Assembly (NCBI RefSeq): GCF_030264295.1
Contig: NZ_CP127173.1
Location: 10,051,501-10,115,500, forward strand
DNA from: Amycolatopsis nalaikhensis
GTDB taxonomy: Bacteria; Actinomycetota; Actinomycetes; Mycobacteriales; Pseudonocardiaceae
Reading direction: 5' to 3'
Length of the DNA: 64,000 nucleotides
Shown here piece by piece: positions 35,838-42,767 of this stretch; the stretch's first letter is position 1, and each line of letters starts with the position of its first letter. A model generated the notes under the pieces. The model ran no database searches. It was not told where the DNA came from and was given only the letters and a program-made list of their open reading frames with translations. The translations under genes were made by a program, and so were the position numbers.

Positions 35838-36275
35838 ATGCACCCGGAACGGACCGAAAGCCCCGGCACGGTCACCCCGCTCAACGAGGACGGCGCCGCC
35901 GGCCGCACCACGATCTCGTCGCTGGTCGTGCAGAAGGTCGCCGGCCTGGCCGCCCGCGAGGTCGGCGGGGTGCACGCGCTCGGCGGCGGCGGGGTGTCGC
36001 GGGCGATCGGCGCGCTGCGTGAACGGATCCCCGGCTCCGGCACGGTCACCACCGCCGGGGTGGCGGTGGAGGTCGGCGAGAAGCAGACCGCGATCGACCT
36101 CGACGTCGTCGTCGAGTACGGCGCGCGCATCGCCGACGTCGCCCGCGCGGTGCGGCGCAACGTGATCGGCGCCGTCGAGCAGATCACCGGCCTGGAGGTG
36201 ATCGAGGTGAACATCTCGGTCAACGACATCCACCTGCCGGGCGAGGAAGAGCCCGAATCGACGCGCGTGGAATGA
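35838..36275 (+). CDS. Asp23/Gls24 family envelope stress response protein
   Basis: 145 residues from ATG 35838, preceded by GAGAGGAG. It has the standard domain: TTISSLVVQKVAGLAAREVGGVHALGGG, then AIDLDVVVEYGARIADVARAVRRNVIGAVEQITGLEV and VNISVNDI. In Gram-positives Asp23 proteins are membrane-associated through AmaP and respond to alkaline or envelope stress. It is the first of seven tightly packed genes on this strand. Its stop overlaps the next ATG. Confidence 0.92.
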   Translation: MHPERTESPGTVTPLNEDGAAGRTTISSLVVQKVAGLAAREVGGVHALGGGGVSRAIGALRERIPGSGTVTTAGVAVEVGEKQTAIDLDVVVEYGARIADVARAVRRNVIGAVEQITGLEVIEVNISVNDIHLPGEEEPESTRVE

Positions 36276-36595
36276 CCGGGCGCGGCGAGGGCGACGCGGC
36301 GGGCCGGGCGGCCTTCCGCGCGTTCGTCCGCGCCCACCACCCGGACGTCGGCGGCGACCCGGCGGAGTTCGCCGCGGGCCTGGCCCGGTTCCGCGAGTCC
36401 GAAGTGGACGATGCGCGCCCCAATGTGGCCTTCGGTGCGTCTGACGCACCCAAGGCGGCCTTCGGTGCGTCAGACGCAACCAAGGCCGCCTTGGGGCGCT
36501 TCGACGCTCCGGTCACCTTCGTCGTCAACCGGCGCGGCATCGCCGCCGTGCTGGCGCGGTTCCGCCGCCGCCGTCGTCCGCCCCGGGTGCGCTGA
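36272..36595 (+). CDS. small J-domain-like protein with an in-frame repeat insertion
   Basis: 107 residues from ATG 36272. Residues ~10-42 resemble the end of a J domain, with HHPDVGGDP around the HPD motif, but the preceding helices are short. Residues 49-77 are encoded entirely by the AGCGCCCCAA-type repeat element (36415-36501), which adds exactly 29 codons and no stop. The protein then continues with FVVNRRGIAAVLARF and a basic tail. Without the insertion it would be about 78 residues. Function unknown; the position within the Asp23 operon is the only clue. Confidence 0.75.
   Translation: MTGRGEGDAAGRAAFRAFVRAHHPDVGGDPAEFAAGLARFRESEVDDARPNVAFGASDAPKAAFGASDATKAALGRFDAPVTFVVNRRGIAAVLARFRRRRRPPRVR
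36415..36501 (+). repeat. AGCGCCCCAA-bounded element inserted in frame inside a gene
   Basis: 87 bases, from GCGCCCCAATGTGGCC to GGCCGCCTTGGGGCGCT: near-perfect terminal inverted repeats with two internal GGCCTTCGGTGCGT..GACGCA.CCAAGGC units. The sequence is almost the same as the intergenic copy at 23600-23772. Its length is a multiple of three and the chosen frame reads VAFGASDAPKAAFGASD without stops. Confidence 0.85.
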
Positions 36596-36646
36596 CCGCG
36601 TGCCCGGGGCCGGCTTTTCCCCGTCCCAGCCGTCCAAGGAGGACAT

Positions 36647-36823
36647 GTGAACGCAACGCAGACCGGGCTACTGGCCGGGCTGATCCTCGGCCTCGCCGCG
36701 ACCCAGGGGTTCACCGCGTTCCTGGTGACCCTGGCCGTCGGCATCATCGGCCTGGTCGCCGGCCGGGTCCTCGACGGCGAGCTCGACCTCGGCGAGCTGT
36801 TCGGCAAGGGCCGCGACAAGTGA
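36647..36823 (+). CDS. DUF2273-like small membrane protein of the Asp23 operon
   Basis: 58 residues from GTG 36647, with AAGGAGG five bases upstream. Two hydrophobic segments (LLAGLILGLAATQG and TLAVGIIGLVAGRV) are followed by a short acidic/basic tail ending GELFGKGRDK. The size, topology and position between Asp23-family genes match the DUF2273 protein of other Gram-positive Asp23/AmaP operons. The stop overlaps the next GTG by four bases. Confidence 0.8.
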   Translation: MNATQTGLLAGLILGLAATQGFTAFLVTLAVGIIGLVAGRVLDGELDLGELFGKGRDK

Positions 36824-37170
36824 ACCGCGTCCTCGACGTGCCGCGCGAGCTCGCCGAACCGGCCGAGCGCGGCACGCTGACCGTCGGGCACACGGTGGTG
36901 CGCAAGGTCGCGCAGCACGCCGCCGACCAGGTGCCGGGCACCGCGCGCGACGGCAAGCGGGGCGCGAAGGCCAAGGTCGGCGGCCTGGACAACGACGTCG
37001 ACCTCGCGCTGGACCTCGCCCTGAACTACCCGGCGGCGGTCCGGGCGGTCGTCGGCGACGTGCGCGCCAAGGTCGTCGAAGAAGTGGAGCTGCTCACCGG
37101 CTACCACGTGCGGACGCTCGCGGTGACAGTGTCGGCGCTGCTGCCGGACGTCCCGCCGAGGGTGCGGTAG
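36820..37170 (+). CDS. Asp23/Gls24 family protein, second copy
   Basis: 116 residues from GTG 36820. The domain is visible in LTVGHTVVRKVAQHAADQVPGT, then DVDLALDLALNYPAAVRAVVGDVRAKVVEEVELLTGYHV. It differs from the first Asp23 gene by a basic loop (RDGKRGAKAKVG). Coupled to the DUF2273-like gene by a GTGA overlap, and two bases before the next gene. Confidence 0.88.
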   Translation: MNRVLDVPRELAEPAERGTLTVGHTVVRKVAQHAADQVPGTARDGKRGAKAKVGGLDNDVDLALDLALNYPAAVRAVVGDVRAKVVEEVELLTGYHVRTLAVTVSALLPDVPPRVR

Positions 37171-37172
37171 CC

Positions 37173-37709
37173 GTGCGCCCGTTCGTCCGCATCCTGTCCA
37201 CGCTGCTGGGCTTGGGCTTCGCGGCCGCCGGGGCGGTGCTGGCCCTGGAGGTCGGCTGGCACTGGTGGCGGCCGGGTTCGGCGCCGCTGCTGGTGCCGTG
37301 GCCGCGCTGGCAGGCCGAGCTCGCGGCGCTGGGCTGGGACGCCTACGCGGTGCGCGTCGGCGCCGGGGTGCTCGCCGCGGCGGGCCTGGTCCTGGTGCTG
37401 TGCGCGCTCGGGGCGTCGAGCCGCGCGGTCCGGCTGACCGACCCGGCCGACGAGGTGAGCGTCTCGACGTCGCCGCGGTCGCTGGCCCGGCTGGTCGGGC
37501 TCACCGTGCGGGCCCAGGACAACGTCGCGGGCGCGAAGGTCACCGCGAGCGCCCGGCGGATCCGCGTCCGCGCCACCAGCAGGCTCGAAACCGAGGGCGA
37601 GCTGCGGCCGCGGCTGCTGGAAACGGTCGCCGCGCTGCTCGACGACGTCCCGCTGGTGCGGCGGCCGAAGGTGACCGTCGTCGTCGACTCCCCGAAGGAC
37701 CGCCGATGA
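37173..37709 (+). CDS. DUF6286-type membrane protein of the Asp23 operon
   Basis: 178 residues from GTG 37173. Two N-terminal membrane segments (about residues 5-27 and 63-85) flank a short Trp-rich loop (WHWWRPG), and a ~90-residue soluble C-terminal portion has the alternating pattern of an Asp23-like/AmaP fold (VGLTVRAQDNVAGAKVTASAR). It overlaps the AmaP-like gene by four bases. Likely forms the membrane anchor complex with its neighbours. Confidence 0.75.
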   Translation: MRPFVRILSTLLGLGFAAAGAVLALEVGWHWWRPGSAPLLVPWPRWQAELAALGWDAYAVRVGAGVLAAAGLVLVLCALGASSRAVRLTDPADEVSVSTSPRSLARLVGLTVRAQDNVAGAKVTASARRIRVRATSRLETEGELRPRLLETVAALLDDVPLVRRPKVTVVVDSPKDRR

Positions 37710-38305
37710 GCAAGACCGTCGCCGCGAAGGCGCTTTCCCGCTCCTACGCGGGCGAACGCGTCCTGACGTTCCTGGTCGGCCTGCTGGCCCTGCTCGGCGG
37801 GGCGCTCGCGCTGGTGGTCGGCTTCGGCTGGCTCGGCGAGTACCGCGGCAGGCGGCCGTTGCTGGACCCGATCGCGCTCGGCTGGCTCGGCGGGCACGCC
37901 ACGCCCGCGAAGATCGCCGCCATCGTGCTCGGCGTCCTGCTGTTCGTGCTCGGGCTGCGGTGGGCCCTGCGCTCGCTGCGCCCGGAGCCGCGGCCGGACC
38001 TGGACCTCGACCGGACCGAAGGCGCCGAGCTGGTGGTCACCGCCGCGGCGATCTCGGGCGCGGTCCAGGCCGACGCCGAACAGCTCGAGGGCGTCAGCCG
38101 CGCCCGCGTCCGCGCGGTCGGCTCGCGCACTTCTCCCGCGTTGCGCATCACGCTGTGGCTGCGCGAAGGCACCGACCTCAAGGCCGTCTGGGCGGAGCTG
38201 GACGCCCGCGTGCTGACCAGGGCGCGCGAGTCGCTCGGCCTCGGCTCGCTGCCGGCCGCCGTCCGCCTCGAACTCGACACGAGCCCGGCGAAACGCGTGC
38301 GCTGA
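37706..38305 (+). CDS. alkaline shock response membrane anchor protein (AmaP-like)
   Basis: 199 residues from ATG 37706. Two membrane segments in the first 90 residues (VGLLALLGGALALVVGF, AAIVLGVLLFVLGLRW) and an acidic Asp23-like C-terminal domain (AELVVTAAAISGAVQADAEQLEGV). AmaP anchors Asp23 to the membrane in Staphylococcus; the same role is inferred here. Last gene of the operon, followed 26 bases later by the ligase gene. Confidence 0.8.
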   Translation: MSKTVAAKALSRSYAGERVLTFLVGLLALLGGALALVVGFGWLGEYRGRRPLLDPIALGWLGGHATPAKIAAIVLGVLLFVLGLRWALRSLRPEPRPDLDLDRTEGAELVVTAAAISGAVQADAEQLEGVSRARVRAVGSRTSPALRITLWLREGTDLKAVWAELDARVLTRARESLGLGSLPAAVRLELDTSPAKRVR

Positions 38306-38331
38306 GCGGGGATCTTCCGCAGAATGCGGGC

Positions 38332-39411
38332 ATGCCCCTACCGCTGCAGCCGCCGCTGAAGCCGATGCTCGCCAAGACCGCGAAGGCCATCCCGGACTCC
38401 GGCGGCCTGCTGTTCGAGCCGAAGTGGGACGGCTTCCGCTGCATCGTCTTCCGCGACGGCGACGAGCTGTACCTGCAGTCGCGTGCGGAAAAGCCGTTGA
38501 ACCGGTACTTCCCGGAGGCGGTCGAGCGGCTGCGGGAGATCCTGCCGCCGCGGATCGTGCTCGACGGCGAGCTGGTCGTCGCCCGCGGCGGGCGGCTCGA
38601 CTTCGACGCGCTCACCCAGCGGATCCACCCCGCCGAAAGCCGCGTCACGCTGCTGGCCGCCGAGCAGCCCGCCGAGTTCGTCGCCTTCGACCTGCTCGCC
38701 CTCGGCGACGAGTCGCTGCTCGACCTGCCGACGTCGGTCCGCCGCGAACGGCTCGTCGAGCTGGCGGGCGACCGCTTCCCGCTCACCCCGGCGACCACCG
38801 ACCCGGCCACCGCGCGGCACTGGTTCGAGCTGTTCGAGGGCGCCGGGCTCGACGGCGTCATCGGCAAGCCCCTCGACGAGCCCTACACGCCCGCCAAGCG
38901 GGTGCTGTTCAAGTACAAGCACGTGCGCACCGCGGACTGCGTGCTCGCCGGGCTGCGCTGGCACGTCGACGGCGAACCCGGCGAGCTGGTCGGGTCGTTC
39001 CTGCTGGGCCTGCACGACGACCACGGCATCCTGCACCACGTCGGCACGGTCGGGGCGTTCCCGCGGGAGCGGCGCAAGGAGCTGGCCGAAGAGCTGGCAC
39101 CACTGATCACCGACGGCGAGGACCACCCGTGGGGCGGCCGGGCCACCGGCGAAGCCCAGCGGATCCCCGGCGGGATCACGCGCTGGCGCGCGACCGAGCA
39201 CGAATGGGTGCCGCTGCGGCCCGAGCGCGTCGTCGAAGTCGCCTACGAGAACACCGAAGGCGGCATGCCGTCGCGGTTCCGGCACAACGCACGGTTCGTG
39301 CGGTGGCGCCCGGACCGCGAGGCCTCCTCGTGCGACTACAGCCAGCTCGACGAACCGGCCCGCTACGACCTCGACGCCGTGTTCCGCGGTCAGGTGGTGC
39401 GGACCCGCTAA
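38332..39411 (+). CDS. ligC: ATP-dependent DNA ligase (LigC type)
   Basis: 359 residues from ATG 38332. The adenylation motif EPKWDGFR has the nucleophilic Lys at 31, and motifs III-V follow (LDGELV, AFDLLAL, LDGVIGKPLDEPY, FKYKHVRTADC), then an OB domain. It lacks the phosphoesterase and polymerase domains of LigD, so it is the single ligase type known in mycobacteria as LigC, used in repair rather than replication. Adjacent to the Asp23 operon but apparently unrelated. Confidence 0.9.
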   Translation: MPLPLQPPLKPMLAKTAKAIPDSGGLLFEPKWDGFRCIVFRDGDELYLQSRAEKPLNRYFPEAVERLREILPPRIVLDGELVVARGGRLDFDALTQRIHPAESRVTLLAAEQPAEFVAFDLLALGDESLLDLPTSVRRERLVELAGDRFPLTPATTDPATARHWFELFEGAGLDGVIGKPLDEPYTPAKRVLFKYKHVRTADCVLAGLRWHVDGEPGELVGSFLLGLHDDHGILHHVGTVGAFPRERRKELAEELAPLITDGEDHPWGGRATGEAQRIPGGITRWRATEHEWVPLRPERVVEVAYENTEGGMPSRFRHNARFVRWRPDREASSCDYSQLDEPARYDLDAVFRGQVVRTR

Positions 39412-39478
39412 CCCGCGTCCCACACTCCTCGTGCGAAGCTCGGCACACCTGCCCTTGATCGACGTGAGGACCCCGCCC

Positions 39479-41026
39479 GTGCGCCGCCGCCGTTCCCGTC
39501 TCCTGGTCGCGCTGCTCGCCCTGGCCTCGGCCGCGGGCTGCGCCGCGGGGCCGTCGGTCCGCCCGGCGCTGGTGGAGAACGACGGCAAGTCGACGGCGAA
39601 CACCCCGTCCGCCACGCCGTCGGTGCCGCTGCCGCCGCTGGGCGAACCGCAGTCGCCGTCGCTGAAGTGGGCCGACTGCGACGACGACACCCGGCAGCGG
39701 ATCGGCACCCCCGGCGTCCCGGACACCCTGCACTTCACGTGCGCGCGGGTCACCGCCCCGCTCGACGCGCCCGGCGAGGCCCGGCGCTCGATGGTGCGGC
39801 TGCTGACGCTGAAGGTCGGTTCCGGGCCGGTGCCGCTGGTCGTGGTCAACGACGTCGACGGCGAGCCGGGCACGGTCTACGCCGCCCGCCTGGCCGCGAC
39901 GCTGCCCCCGGCGTTCCTGGAGAAGTTCTCGCTGATCGGCGTCGACCGGCGCGGGACCGGGCTGTCCGGACCGGTGCAGTGCGTGCCGGCCGACATCCGG
40001 CACGACCTGATCGACGCCGACCCGGCCCAGGGCGGCCTCGGCGACGTCCTCGACGCCGCGCGCAAGGCGGGTCAGCAGTGCGCGATCGAGCTGGACGACT
40101 CCCAGACCGCGCTGGACAGCTGGCGCACCGCGGGCGACCTGGACGAAGTCCGCAAGCAGCTGGGGATGGAGCGGCTCGACGCGCTCGGCCGCGGCGACGG
40201 CTCGAAGGTGCTGGCCGAGTACGCCGTGCGCTTCCCCGGCCAGGTCGGGCGGATGGTCCTCGACGGCGTCCCGGACCCGGGCGCGGACACCGCGGCGGTG
40301 CTCGACGCCGTCGCGGCGGGCGCCCAGTCCACGTTGGACGCGTTCGCCACGGACTGCGCGGCCCGCGGCTGCGCCCTCGGTGACCCGAAGGCGGCGCTGG
40401 CGGCGCTCACCGAGCAGCTGCGCACCAACGCACCCCTGACCGACGACGGCGTCGCGTTCGGCCCCGGCGTCGCGATGTTCGCCGTCTACTCCGGACTGGC
40501 GCAGAAGTCCCGCTGGCCCGAGCTGGCCGACGCGATCGCCGCCGCGCGCTCCGGCAACACGGGCGCGCTGGCCGCGTTCGCCGCCCCGGCGCTGCACGAC
40601 TCGCGGGCCCAGCCGTCGCGGATCGACGCGACGATCGCGACGCGCTGCAACGACAGCCAGACGCGGCTTTCGGCGGACCAGCTCGACCAGGTCGTCGCGG
40701 GGATGCGGGCGAAGTACCCGCAGTTCGGCGCGGTCGTCGCCCAGCAGCTGGCCTGGTGCGGGCCGTGGCCGGTGCGCACCGAGCCGCTGCCCGCGCCGGG
40801 CGCGCCGGGTGCCCCGCCGATCCTGGTCACGGCCACCGCGGCCGACCCGGTGACGCCCCAGCTGGGCAGCACCCGCGCGGCCGACCAGATGCCGTCGGCG
40901 GTGACGATCACGTGGCAGGGCGCGGGCCACGGCGCGGTCGGCGCGTCACCGTGCGTCACGGACGCGGCCCGGGCGTTCCTGGTCGACGGGAAGATCCCCG
41001 CCGACGGCACGCTCTGCCCCGCGTAA
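39479..41026 (+). CDS. lipoprotein of the alpha/beta-hydrolase (tripeptidyl aminopeptidase-like) family, nucleophile missing
   Basis: 515 residues from GTG 39479, with GTGAGGA upstream; the longer frame would hide the signal. A lipoprotein signal ends at the lipobox LASAAGC (Cys 21), followed by a Ser/Pro-rich linker. The hydrolase fold is clear (VDRRGTGLSGP, ADPVTP, GAGHGAVG), and the Asp and His regions are in place. The nucleophile elbow, usually G-x-S-x-G, reads GRGDGS, with Gly where Ser should be. It may be a non-catalytic relative. A CGTGAGTG palindrome follows. Confidence 0.85.
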   Translation: MRRRRSRLLVALLALASAAGCAAGPSVRPALVENDGKSTANTPSATPSVPLPPLGEPQSPSLKWADCDDDTRQRIGTPGVPDTLHFTCARVTAPLDAPGEARRSMVRLLTLKVGSGPVPLVVVNDVDGEPGTVYAARLAATLPPAFLEKFSLIGVDRRGTGLSGPVQCVPADIRHDLIDADPAQGGLGDVLDAARKAGQQCAIELDDSQTALDSWRTAGDLDEVRKQLGMERLDALGRGDGSKVLAEYAVRFPGQVGRMVLDGVPDPGADTAAVLDAVAAGAQSTLDAFATDCAARGCALGDPKAALAALTEQLRTNAPLTDDGVAFGPGVAMFAVYSGLAQKSRWPELADAIAAARSGNTGALAAFAAPALHDSRAQPSRIDATIATRCNDSQTRLSADQLDQVVAGMRAKYPQFGAVVAQQLAWCGPWPVRTEPLPAPGAPGAPPILVTATAADPVTPQLGSTRAADQMPSAVTITWQGAGHGAVGASPCVTDAARAFLVDGKIPADGTLCPA

Positions 41027-41030
41027 CCGC

Positions 41031-41074
41031 TCGTGAGTGTTCAGGGCGGTTCTAACCGCCCTGAACACTCACGA
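41031..41074. terminator. CGTGAGTG palindrome copy 3 (perfect)
   Basis: Two 21-base perfect arms (41031-41051, 41054-41074) around CT, between two convergent genes. It starts four bases after the hydrolase stop and ends five bases before the DUF2630 stop. A bidirectional terminator is the simplest role. Confidence 0.82.
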
Positions 41075-41078
41075 CCCG

Positions 41079-41321
41079 CTACTGGCGGTAGGACTCGACC
41101 TCGGACACCGGCCGGGCCGCGGCGTCGTCGGGGTTCTCGTGGAACTCCGACTTCGCGCGCCGCTGGCGGAGCAGGTCCCAGCACTGGTCGAGCTGCTGCT
41201 CGAGCGCCGTCAGCCGGTCGCGGTCGCCGCCGCTCAGGCCCACGCCCACCGAGCGCGAGCGGAGCTCGTGCTCCTCCGCGATCAGCTCGTCGATGCGGCC
41301 CAGGATCTCGCCGTCGGCCAT
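41079..41321 (-). CDS. DUF2630 family small protein
   Basis: 80 residues from ATG 41321. Charged and helical (ILGRIDELIAEEHELRSR...RLTALEQQLDQCWDLLRQRRA), matching the short actinobacterial DUF2630 family of unknown function. A coiled-coil is likely. The thioredoxin gene is divergent, 84 bases away. Confidence 0.88.
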   Translation of the reverse strand: MADGEILGRIDELIAEEHELRSRSVGVGLSGGDRDRLTALEQQLDQCWDLLRQRRAKSEFHENPDDAAARPVSEVESYRQ

Positions 41322-41405
41322 CTGTTCCTCCTCGTTCACGGGTACCTCGGGAGACGCTACCCCGGCCCCGGGAATTCCCGCCGCGGCCGCTTCGTTGACC
41401 ACGGC

Positions 41406-41777
41406 ATGAGCACCGTTGAGCTGACCGCCGAGAACTTCGACCAGACGGTAACCGACAACGAGTTCGTCCTGATCGACTTCTGGGCGAGCTGGTGCGGGCC
41501 GTGCCGCCAGTTCGCGCCGGTCTACGAGAAGGCTTCCGAGAAGCACGACGACATCGTCTTCGCGAGCGTCGACACCGAAGCGCAGCAGCAGCTGGCCGCC
41601 GCCTTCGACGTCCGCTCCATCCCGACGCTGGCCATCATCCGGGACAAGACGCTCATCTACGCCCAGCCCGGCGCGCTCCCCGAGCCCGCCCTCGAAGAGC
41701 TCATCAAGCAGGCTCGCGAGGTCGACATGGCCGAGGTCAAGCGCAAGGCCGCCGAAGCCGAGGCCGAACAGGCCTGA
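41406..41777 (+). CDS. trxA: thioredoxin
   Basis: 123 residues from ATG 41406. The active site WCGPC is at 29-33 (FWASWCGPC), and the cis-Pro segment RSIPTL is present. About 15 residues longer than E. coli thioredoxin, with a charged C-terminal tail (AEVKRKAAEAEAE). Cytoplasmic disulfide reductase; in actinomycetes thioredoxins work with a thioredoxin reductase encoded elsewhere. Ends at a strong shared terminator. Confidence 0.93.
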   Translation: MSTVELTAENFDQTVTDNEFVLIDFWASWCGPCRQFAPVYEKASEKHDDIVFASVDTEAQQQLAAAFDVRSIPTLAIIRDKTLIYAQPGALPEPALEELIKQAREVDMAEVKRKAAEAEAEQA

Positions 41778-41786
41778 CCACCACCA

Positions 41787-41824
41787 CACGACGAAGGCCG
41801 CCCCGCGGGGCGGCCTTCGTCGTG
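41787..41824. terminator. 38-base perfect palindrome, bidirectional terminator
   Basis: Begins CACGACGAAGGCCGCCCC; the two halves are exact complements. It lies between convergent trxA (stop 41777) and the proline dehydrogenase gene (stop 41826), and can terminate both. Confidence 0.9.
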
Positions 41825-41825
41825 T

Positions 41826-42755
41826 TCAGGACCGGGTGGCGAGCCCGCGCAGGAAGAACGCCAGGTTCGCCGGGCGCTCGGCCAGCCGCCGCATGAAGTA
41901 GCCGTACCACTCGTCGCCGTAGGGCACGTAGACGCGCATGCGCGCGCCCGAGGCCGCGATCCGCCGCTGCTCCTCCGGCCGGATGCCGTAGAGCATCTGG
42001 AACTCGTGGTCGTCGTCCTTGCGGCCGTTCTCCTCGGCCAGCATCGCGGCGATCTCGATCATCCGCGGGTCGTGCGAAGCCACCATCGGGTAGCCCTGGC
42101 CCGCCATCAGCACGCGCAGGCAGCGGACGTAGGACTTGTCCACTTCGGACTTCTCCTGGAACGCCACCGACTCCGGCTCGGCGTAGGCGCCCTTGCACAG
42201 CCGCACCCGCGAACCCGGCCCGGCCAGCGCGGCGCAGTCCGCCTCGGTGCGGTGCAGGTAGGCCTGCAGCACCGCGCCCACCCACGGGTACTCGCCGCGC
42301 AGCTCGCGCAGGATGCCGAGCGTCGAGTCCGTGGTGGTGTGGTCCTCCATGTCGAGGGTCACCGTCGCGCCGACGGCGTCGGCCGCCGCGCAGATCTTCC
42401 GCGCGTTCTCCAGCGCGACGTCCTCGCCGTTGGCCGGCAGGAACTGCCCGACCGCCGACAGTTTCACCGACACGTCCGCACCCTCGGCCAGGCCCTCCGC
42501 GGCCAGCGCGGTGAGCACGGCCTCGTAGGCCCGGACGGTCGCCGCCGCCTGCGTGGCGTCGGTGGTGTCCTCGCCCAGGTGGTCCAGGGTGATCCGGCGC
42601 CCGTCCGCGGCCAGCTCCCTGGCGCAGCGGACGGCGTCGGCGGTCTCGGACCCGGCGACGAACCGGCGCACCACGGACCGCGTGGCCGGCACGGCCTCGA
42701 CGAGCCGCCGGATGCCCTTCGACCGGGCGGCGGCGAGCAACGGGGCACGCAGCAT
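41826..42755 (-). CDS. putB: proline dehydrogenase (monofunctional PutB type)
   Basis: 309 residues from ATG 42755. TIM-barrel FAD enzyme with the family marks VSVKLSAVG, LDMEDHTTTD, the QAYLHRTEAD strand, RLCKGAYAEP and the C-terminal RVYVPYGDEWYGYFMRRLAERP. It oxidises proline to pyrroline-5-carboxylate and passes electrons to the respiratory chain. It follows pruA on the same strand, 12 bases apart, so both steps of proline degradation are co-expressed, as usual in actinomycetes. Confidence 0.95.
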   Translation of the reverse strand: MLRAPLLAAARSKGIRRLVEAVPATRSVVRRFVAGSETADAVRCARELAADGRRITLDHLGEDTTDATQAAATVRAYEAVLTALAAEGLAEGADVSVKLSAVGQFLPANGEDVALENARKICAAADAVGATVTLDMEDHTTTDSTLGILRELRGEYPWVGAVLQAYLHRTEADCAALAGPGSRVRLCKGAYAEPESVAFQEKSEVDKSYVRCLRVLMAGQGYPMVASHDPRMIEIAAMLAEENGRKDDDHEFQMLYGIRPEEQRRIAASGARMRVYVPYGDEWYGYFMRRLAERPANLAFFLRGLATRS

Positions 42756-42767
42756 GACGGTCTCCCC

